Positions 37,708 through 42,775 of a DNA stretch of 42,775 bases are shown here, piece after piece (positions within the stretch are counted from its first letter, which is position 1; the number at the start of each line of letters is the position of its first letter). The notes under the pieces were generated by a model. It was not told where the DNA came from. It saw only the letters and a list, made by a program, of their open reading frames with translations, and searched no databases. The translations under genes were made by a program, and so were the position numbers. Source of the DNA: an uncultured Rubritalea sp. (GTDB lineage: Bacteria > Verrucomicrobiota > Verrucomicrobiia > Verrucomicrobiales > Akkermansiaceae); the NCBI GenBank assembly GCA_937132085.1, contig CAKZNV010000097.1, positions 1 through 42,775 on the forward strand, in the 5' to 3' direction.

Positions 37708-37877
37708 CCTCATCGAAGATCACCTCAAACTCACCGCAGCCAAGAGCCGAAAAGCTCCTCAGCAACTGGGAAAAGACCTGTAAGAAGCTGATCAGAGTGA
37801 TTCCTAAGACACAGGCTGCCCTAGAAGCCGCCGAGGATCAGCACGAAGCGGCAAGTATTCCAAAGACGAATGCCTAA
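37708..37877 (+). pseudogene. gltB: gltB 3' end, copy 4 (frameshifted)
   Basis: Aligns to 124-295, with a 2-bp deletion near 37734 (GGAAGCCCAAGAGCC against GCAGCCAAGAGCC) that destroys the frame at its start. The last 45 or so residues are still readable (RAEKLLSNWEKTCKKLIRVIPKT), with a few changes near the end. It is more decayed than the others and so is perhaps the oldest. The native-type terminator follows. Confidence 0.8.
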
Positions 37878-37907
37878 GCTCTAGACGCTAGACAACAACT
37901 CAAAACT

Positions 37908-37944
37908 AAAGCCCACTCGGAGAAATCCAAGTGGGCTTTTATTA
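37908..37944. terminator. Terminator behind gltB copy 4
   Basis: Stem AAAGCCCACT / AGTGGGCTTT (37908-37917, 37930-37939), then TATT. It lies directly before the stop of the convergent AIPR gene and could serve both strands. Confidence 0.85.
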
Positions 37945-37945
37945 A

Positions 37946-39763
37946 CTAGATTTCATAATAATCACTCAATATAGGTTCTAAGTAATCTTGATCAAACGCT
38001 CTGTGTTTAAAAGCTGAAATTTTCTCTTTATTCGTAGCTAAAGCAAATTTATCGATTGCTGTTAAAACAACAACCTTCGACCTTTCGTAACAGTTTTTTA
38101 GATAATCAGCATTTTCGATTTTTTTAGCTATATCTTGCTTTCGTAGGGAAAAAGGATTTTTCCTTTGAGGAGTATTAATATCGATTTTTCCCAATACTGG
38201 CTCAGTAACTCCATCTTTAGTAATTTTAGATTCACTCATTATAAAACATCCCATGACACTTAGGATCGGCCAACCTGATTTAGAAATTAAACTTTTCTCT
38301 AATGCTGAATATTCGTTTGTTCTCAAATCAGAATTCTTTAATGACCATGTTCTTTGGAATAAAGTAACACAAAATGCATAAAGATCAAAATCGGCAGCAT
38401 CTGAAAACAAACTGTTATATTTATGCACATTATTAAACACAGTTCCAATGTCGTTTAACGAAATTATCGACTCACGATTGAGCATAGTATTCATTATCTG
38501 TGCCATTTTCATTAGACCAATGACCCTATTTCCTGTGTAACCTTGTCTTTTATAAAAATTTTCTCTTCTTTCATAAAAGATGTCAAATTTAAATAAGTGC
38601 TGTTCAATATTTCTTTGAATTCGATCATTTGCTTTTAAACTGGCAGCCTTTACTGGATTTTGAGAATTCGTTGCACTTATTATATCAGTTTGAATATCTA
38701 TATCTTGAGTATCGACAATCTTAACAAAGACCTTAAGATGATCTGGAAGACGACCCTCATCACTATATGCATCATATAAACAGTGAATTGTTTGACAGCC
38801 GTTCACTATTTGGGGGTTTTGAACCGAGTATTGATTACCACCAAGTGGAGTAATACTCTCACCAATAATTGTAAGCCCGTTATTTAAAGCCCAGAATATT
38901 TCTGACTTATTCTCATCTTTAGCAGACTCAATAATTGATGAATTAATAGTGGTATCCTCTCCTAGAAAATATCTAACATTACCTTCTGTTAGATGAGTCT
39001 TAAACTCTCCATTTTCTAGACTCAGGCATTTAACTAAGTCATTCCCTCGGACAAAACCAGAATAACCACTAGTTTCAATATCACGTTCTTTTATTTCTAA
39101 AGGCTGTGAAACGAAATTCACCTCGACTGTTTCATCCTCTCTATCAGTCAACGATAATAAATCTTGAGCTCCCAAAAAATGAAACGTGAAGGGAACACCT
39201 AGCTCATTATTTTGCAGGTCATCAGCTATATGTCTTATTTTATCTGATACTGATACTCCTGAAGGAGCAACTGTAACATAAAGGACTTCACAACTAAATT
39301 TAGCTCTCTCCAGTGCGCTTTTTCTATAAATCTTTCTGATTAACCCAGCTTTCTCTTGGAATTCTTTATTTGCACCTATCTTGGCTAAATCTTTTAATTC
39401 TAACTCTAAATCGAAAATTTCCTTGATACCCTCGGCTGTTTTTCTGAAACCATCAGTCGAAAATGAGCCTTCTTTCTTGGCTTGTATAAACTTCACCTTT
39501 ACATGGCTTTCTTTATTTATGGGATGATCTTCGTCGTTTACAATGACACCATTAGAAAATATATAACAATGATCAATGCCCTCGTCGCCACCATTACCCA
39601 TAATACCAGAAATCAAATCATCTAAATCAATTCCGTTTAAATGCTTTAAGTTTGCAAATGCAGCCACAGCAATTTCAAACTTATTTTTATCAATCCCATT
39701 TAATTCAGGATTATCTCTAAACAATTTACTTATCTGATCATCAACTAATACTCGCAAACTCAT
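37946..39763 (-). CDS. AIPR-family (abortive infection phage resistance) protein
   Basis: This 605-residue protein has a centre (PQIVNGCQTIHCLYDAY at about 317-333) that is the hallmark of AIPR proteins, together with EIFWALNNGLTIIGES, KVFVKIVDTQDIDIQTDIISATNSQNPV and IFYERRENFYKRQG. The N-terminal region has a nuclease-like pattern: GGDEGIDHCYIF (58-69) and FIQAKKEG (92-99), compatible with a D-QxK restriction-endonuclease core. Family members act in phage defence (abortive infection or modification-dependent systems). It sits alone after gltB copy 4 with an AT-rich base composition, as expected for an acquired defence gene. Confidence 0.85.
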   Translation of the reverse strand: MSLRVLVDDQISKLFRDNPELNGIDKNKFEIAVAAFANLKHLNGIDLDDLISGIMGNGGDEGIDHCYIFSNGVIVNDEDHPINKESHVKVKFIQAKKEGSFSTDGFRKTAEGIKEIFDLELELKDLAKIGANKEFQEKAGLIRKIYRKSALERAKFSCEVLYVTVAPSGVSVSDKIRHIADDLQNNELGVPFTFHFLGAQDLLSLTDREDETVEVNFVSQPLEIKERDIETSGYSGFVRGNDLVKCLSLENGEFKTHLTEGNVRYFLGEDTTINSSIIESAKDENKSEIFWALNNGLTIIGESITPLGGNQYSVQNPQIVNGCQTIHCLYDAYSDEGRLPDHLKVFVKIVDTQDIDIQTDIISATNSQNPVKAASLKANDRIQRNIEQHLFKFDIFYERRENFYKRQGYTGNRVIGLMKMAQIMNTMLNRESIISLNDIGTVFNNVHKYNSLFSDAADFDLYAFCVTLFQRTWSLKNSDLRTNEYSALEKSLISKSGWPILSVMGCFIMSESKITKDGVTEPVLGKIDINTPQRKNPFSLRKQDIAKKIENADYLKNCYERSKVVVLTAIDKFALATNKEKISAFKHRAFDQDYLEPILSDYYEI

Positions 39764-39815
39764 GTGAATTATATAGATCTACAATCATCTATTGTAAATT
39801 AGATTCAAACTAAAA

Positions 39816-39920
39816 TAAAAGCAACGGGGTAAAAAGCAAAGGGGGCAGTCCGAGAAAAGCAAAGGGGTCAAAAGCAAAGGGGTCAGTCCTATAATTTAGA
39901 ATTTAAGCATTAGTCTATAC
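39816..39920 (+). repeat. GGGGTCAG repeat cluster before the transposase remnant
   Basis: Four successive AAAAGCAA(A/C)GGGG units end with the tail CAGTCCTATAATTTAGAATT and TAAGCATTAGTC. It directly precedes the transposase start, so it is that element's left flank. Confidence 0.8.
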
Positions 39921-39936
39921 GTGTTATAAAGCCTGA

Positions 39937-40098
39937 ATGGCACGAAAACTACGTATAGAATTCGCTGGGGCATTTTATCATGTGATGAGCCATGGCAATA
40001 ATGGCGATAAGATTTTCTTTGGCAAAAAGGGACAAGAAAGTTTTCTAAACGTATTAGATGAAGTGTGTCAGCGCACTGGCTGGATCGTTCATGCCTAG
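39937..40098 (+). pseudogene. Truncated REP-associated tyrosine transposase (IS200-like)
   Basis: The 53 residues (MARKLRIEFAGAFYHVMSHGNNGDKIFF ... ESFLNVLDEVCQRTGWIVHA) are the N-terminus of a RAYT-type transposase. The opening R-K-L-R-I-E-F-A-G-A-x-Y-H-V-M is diagnostic. TAG follows exactly where the family continues with Y-V-L-M-x-N-H-x-H, so the HUH catalytic motif and the tyrosine are gone. Sequence behind the stop changes at once to a GGGGTCAG repeat. It is inactive; an intact copy elsewhere in the genome may have mobilised the repeats. Confidence 0.85.
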
Positions 40099-40163
40099 AA
40101 CAATAAGCAAAGGGGTCCCACCTTCGGTATCTTAGGTGACAACTAGCCTTAGTAAATTCTCCT

Positions 40164-40180
40164 CCGTGCCTTCAGCACGG
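40164..40180. repeat. REP-like hairpin
   Basis: CCGTGC-CTTCA-GCACGG, a perfect 6-bp stem with a 5-base loop. It resembles the GTGCTGAAGGCAC elements at 1075 and 1551, and so links left flank repeats to the RAYT remnant. Confidence 0.65.
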
Positions 40181-40208
40181 TCAAATTAAGGTATTCATTG
40201 TCCTAGGG

Positions 40209-40365
40209 GAAAAGCAAAGGGGTCAGAGAAAAGCAAAGGGGGAGAAAAGCAAAGGGGTCAGTCCTATAATTTAGAATTTAAGCATTAGTCAACGAAAAGC
40301 AAAGGGGTCAGAAAAGCAAAGGGGGCAGCAGAAAATCAAAGGGGGCAGTCCTATAATTTAGAATT
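40209..40365 (+). repeat. GGGGTCAG repeat cluster behind the transposase remnant
   Basis: At least six AAAAGCAAAGGGG-type units in direct orientation. Two carry the TATAATTTAGAATT tail; one continues with the same TAAGCATTAGTC sequence that precedes the transposase start and then breaks off, so it is a second truncated element. No gene in 40099-40408. Confidence 0.8.
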
Positions 40366-40408
40366 AATGAGACCTTTCGTGTAGATAGAGCTTTTAAGCC
40401 CTTACAGA

Positions 40409-41137
40409 TTAATCAGCACTAATCACAGCTGCCATCCAGTGAGGAAGATGGTTAGTCTTAAACTCTAATAAGGTGCCTTCTTCTTCGGCTACATTTACAG
40501 TTTCTATCACCCATTCTTCACTATCGCCTGAATTATCGAAAACGTATCCACGGTCTACGATCATTAGAGCCTTCGGAAGAAGTTTAATCGCTCTATTATA
40601 ACGGCTGATAATTTTATCTTTAGGGACATCATGCCCACCCTTCAACACTCTTTTAGCCACGCGTGCTACATTGATCTTTGGGTCCTCTGTGGCGATAAAG
40701 TATAGGTAAGTTCTAAAGCCTTTTTCTTTAGCATGCAGAAGAAAGTGAACTTTACTCTCATGAGACATTACCGTTTCAAACGTAAAAGATATTCCATGCT
40801 CTAAATAATAGAAGCGCATTAGCTCTGCTATCATGGCAGCGTAATATGAATTGAGATCCTTTTGCTCTACTGAGACTAGACCGCCTACACATTTGATAGA
40901 AGGTAGCTTCATCTTTCGTTTCTCACAGACAACTTTGAATTCCTCTAGAAACTTAGCATCATCTAACTCTACTTTGAAATCAGCAAGTCGTATTCCAGCG
41001 CCCTCAAAAAGTTGTTTCTCTAGATCATCTGCATTCACATAGACACCAAGCCACCTCTTATTAACAATATTATTAAAGCAACTCTTCCCTGAACCATTAG
41101 GTCCTGCGAACATTCTCACTCTTGGAACTCTAGCCAC
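40409..41137 (-). CDS. Zeta toxin-like kinase
   Basis: This 242-residue P-loop protein has Walker A MFAGPNGSGKSCFNN (GPNGSGKS at 12-19), then VYVNADDLEKQL and, later, SFTFETVMSHESKVHFLLHAKEKGFRTYLYFIAT, as in zeta toxins (N-A-D, F-E-T-V-x-S, G-Y/F-x-x-x-L-x-F). A basic R-x-x-x-x-x-H-D-V-P-x-x-x-I-x-x-R-Y block (KRVLKGGHDVPKDKIISRY) is also typical. Zeta enzymes phosphorylate UDP-N-acetylglucosamine or related sugars and so block wall synthesis, and are held by an epsilon-type antitoxin. The gene upstream (seven bases) could be the antitoxin. Confidence 0.8.
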   Translation of the reverse strand: MARVPRVRMFAGPNGSGKSCFNNIVNKRWLGVYVNADDLEKQLFEGAGIRLADFKVELDDAKFLEEFKVVCEKRKMKLPSIKCVGGLVSVEQKDLNSYYAAMIAELMRFYYLEHGISFTFETVMSHESKVHFLLHAKEKGFRTYLYFIATEDPKINVARVAKRVLKGGHDVPKDKIISRYNRAIKLLPKALMIVDRGYVFDNSGDSEEWVIETVNVAEEEGTLLEFKTNHLPHWMAAVISAD

Positions 41138-41144
41138 AAGATAG

Positions 41145-41384
41145 TTAAGCTTTTAAAGAATACGTTTTCTTAGGATCCACTTTTATCCGCTCCGCTACCT
41201 TCTTTATTTTCTTACGACTACCATCAGAATAGATTTGATATAAGACACCGTCAACAACAGCCGTAACACCACCCTCAGAAGCCAAGGCTTCTTTATAGGC
41301 AGCACGGAAGGCTTTGCTAGCCAAACGTTCAATACGACTATTCACCATATCCACTGGCTCAGTCATCATGTCTCTTTTAGTCAT
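41145..41384 (-). CDS. Putative antitoxin of the zeta-like toxin
   Basis: This basic protein of 79 residues starts MTKRDMMTEPVDMVNSRIERLASKAFRAAYKEALASEG and then has a beta hairpin VTAVVDGVLYQIYSDGSRKKIKKV. Genes of this type (a helix, then E-G-G-V-x-x-x-x-x-G-x-L-Y-x-x-x-P-D-G-S) are often found before zeta-like kinase genes. It overlaps no other gene and is seven bases upstream of the toxin, so the two form an operon. The antitoxin role is inferred. Confidence 0.65.
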   Translation of the reverse strand: MTKRDMMTEPVDMVNSRIERLASKAFRAAYKEALASEGGVTAVVDGVLYQIYSDGSRKKIKKVAERIKVDPKKTYSLKA

Positions 41385-41435
41385 GCCTCTATACTATTCA
41401 ATAACCACTACGTTGTCAAATAATGTGTGATCACA

Positions 41436-41470
41436 AGAAAAGCAAAAGAGTCAGTCCTATAATTTAGAAT
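41436..41470 (+). repeat. GGGGTCAG-family repeat (degenerate)
   Basis: AAAAGCAAAAGAGTCAG followed by TCCTATAATTTAGAAT. It is an older or mutated copy of the right-flank repeat. Confidence 0.7.
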
Positions 41471-41503
41471 ATCATCGATAGCCCCTGACAATGGTAAACA
41501 GTT

Positions 41504-41783
41504 CTAAAGATTCAATTTATAATGTGTATTCCGTCCTGCTCCGATAACGTCCAACGCACCATTTACTAAGAGATCCTGTAAATCTCTTGTGGCAGTTGCT
41601 TTTGAGGTTTTTGTGATGCAGATGAATGGATTTAATCACAAATCCTACCTTCACTATCTGCTCGCAAGCCAGTCCATAGCTATACTCATCATAGACAACA
41701 AACAGTGAGTATTTCTAAATTGGGATAATCATGCTCTTTAACCACTTTATCAACTGTGCAGAAGAATTCGTCGAAGTAGAGTT
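41504..41783 (-). pseudogene. Decayed 3' remnant of a Fic-like gene
   Basis: On the minus strand the last readable piece is KTSKATATRDLQDLLVNGAL, then DVIGAGRNTHYKLNL and stop (41504-41506). This is the winged-helix C-terminus typical of Fic-family proteins (S-x-A-T-A-x-R-D-L-x-x-L-x-x-x-G-x-L). Further upstream, pieces such as YFDEFFCTVDKVVKEHDYPN and VVYDEYSYGLACEQIVK lie in different frames, so several frameshifts have occurred. The assignment of the upstream pieces to the same gene is uncertain. Confidence 0.5.
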
Positions 41784-42494
41784 TTAGGCTTTAAGAGATT
41801 TTTGATTAACATAATTACCAAAATCAAATAGACCTGATTTGGTAAGTCCATCTTTATTCAAAGAGCGGCAAAGTGCCACTTCTAGCCAGGCGAGTATTGT
41901 TGGTTCGTCAGATCTAATAGTATAGTTATAAATAATTTCGTTACTAAAATATTGTGTTTGACGAAAGTAAAAATTAGACATGGACCGGCGTGTTGAGTCA
42001 AAATCAGAAATAGATTTGCTCTCTAATCCATTGTCCTCTTCATGAGTATTAGGTTTAGGATAGATTTTTTTGCAAAAGAGCCACAGATAATTCTGTGTAT
42101 CATTTATATTTTCCTCTAACTTATCGGTGTAACTATCAATTTCTTGGCTGAACATTACATGGGGCATTTCAAGAGGCATTCCAGCAGTAATTATCAAATT
42201 TTGTATACTTGAATAGGCTTCATCTTCGGATAGAGGTGGTTGTTCTCCTTTAAATTTTTCGTAGTAAATCTCTAGAGGATCCCAAAAATCTCTTCTTTGT
42301 TGTCTCAATTCATCCGTCGCTTCAATAAGGCCGCGAAGCTCATTATTATTAAAACGTTTGTCAATAAGCACGTCTCGGTCTTGTAACCGCTTCTCTGATT
42401 GCTTTGAACAACGCCATGAATGAAAAAATGTAAACAGTGCAATGATGGCAGCTATCGTAGAAGTAATTAAGCTATAAAGTTCATGAAATTCCAT
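41784..42494 (-). CDS. Membrane-anchored hypothetical protein
   Basis: This protein has 236 residues from ATG 42494 (MEFHELYSLITSTIAAIIALFTFFHSWRCSKQ). The longer open frame upstream runs through a GGGGTCAG-like repeat and is not protein-like, so it was trimmed. One N-terminal membrane helix (about 8-25) is followed by a soluble helical domain (NELRGLIEATDELRQQRRDFWDPLEIYYEKF). Acidic; family not recognised. The region 42495-42775 holds no other gene that I can support. Confidence 0.55.
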   Translation of the reverse strand: MEFHELYSLITSTIAAIIALFTFFHSWRCSKQSEKRLQDRDVLIDKRFNNNELRGLIEATDELRQQRRDFWDPLEIYYEKFKGEQPPLSEDEAYSSIQNLIITAGMPLEMPHVMFSQEIDSYTDKLEENINDTQNYLWLFCKKIYPKPNTHEEDNGLESKSISDFDSTRRSMSNFYFRQTQYFSNEIIYNYTIRSDEPTILAWLEVALCRSLNKDGLTKSGLFDFGNYVNQKSLKA

Positions 42495-42585
42495 TTGTGT
42501 CCATGTTTTGTTGAGGTTTATAGGTGAATGAATTCTCTTAAAACTATGAAATTGACAGCTTGAAGTAAAGGCAGAAACGAAAAAC

Positions 42586-42618
42586 CACAGGGGGGTGCAG
42601 TCCGTGATTTGTGAATCA
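42586..42618 (+). repeat. GGGGTCAG-family repeat (distant variant)
   Basis: CAGGGGGGTGCAGTCCGTGATTTGTGAATC, in parts, matches the GGGGTCAGTCCGTGAATC form found reversed at 36160-36191. Confidence 0.5.
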
Positions 42619-42775
42619 TCTGGTTTTGAGAACAGTTTTTCACGAGGCGCTCTGCTAGTGTTTGACTTTCTAAAGTGAGAGAAATGGACGTTCTTTTTGC
42701 TCCTCAATGCGCTTAAAAGTTAGGCTCTTTGATAAAGGTCAACCTCTCACCCGTGACTGGATGCTTGATCCTCAG

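Noticed and set aside
42495-42707. 71-residue N-terminal extension of the membrane-anchored protein
   Set aside because: It passes through a repeat and lacks protein character, while the membrane helix begins right after ATG 42494.

Overview
The window holds an almost complete Mu-type transposable prophage with siphovirus-like structural genes (about 2.0-35.95 kb). It lies inside an accessory island built behind repeated copies of the 3' end of gltB, the glutamate synthase large subunit gene. The host is probably a Verrucomicrobiota-type bacterium. That is a tentative inference from the resemblance of several proteins (transposase, PIN pair, REP-type transposase) to ones I associate with that group, from weak Shine-Dalgarno signals, and from abundant intergenic 7-bp tandem repeats. 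No rRNA, tRNA or CRISPR array was seen.

Left flank (1-2018). The window opens inside a gltB 3' end. It continues with a PIN-domain toxin and its small partner gene, a cluster of TAGTGTATCG-type repeats, a second gltB 3' end, a duplicated REP-like repeat, a strong terminator and a decayed gene remnant.

Late block (2019-25039, all minus strand, transcribed leftward). In transcription order it holds a putative DNA-binding regulator, small genes, a holin-like protein, an amidase endolysin, accessory genes, small and large terminase, portal with an extra C-terminal domain, Mu I-like protease/scaffold, decoration protein, major capsid, a DUF1320-like connector, a Tad2-like (DUF2829) anti-Thoeris protein, other virion proteins, tail completion proteins, tail tube, a fibre-like protein, tape measure, a baseplate/hub-like protein and a distal tail protein. 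No sheath gene is visible, so a flexible non-contractile tail is likely.

Switch and cargo (25279-27176). A lipoprotein cargo gene and a 35-aa gene sit beside an S24-type repressor. Divergent from the repressor is a Ner-like regulator, with repeated TTTCATTTGTG operator-like sites between them.

Early block (26970-35949, plus strand). Small unknown genes lead to a DUF3102-like protein, a Mu A-like transposase that appears split into a catalytic chain and a separate C-terminal chain, a Mu B-like ATPase, a DUF551 protein, a Gam-like end-protection protein and a GemA-like protein. Early and late blocks diverge from a central repressor, unlike phage Mu, where the repressor is at one end and both blocks run the same way.

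Right flank (35950-42775). Two further gltB 3' ends bracket an unknown gene. After them come an AIPR-family defence gene, a truncated REP-associated tyrosine transposase surrounded by many GGGGTCAG repeats, a zeta-toxin-like module, a decayed Fic-like remnant and a membrane-anchored unknown gene. The repeated gltB tails suggest serial capture of small cassettes behind one housekeeping gene. The late block also shows a recurrent intergenic design (stop codon, small hairpin, GTCATTG-type 7-bp array) and a shared 14-bp box in front of three transcription units.
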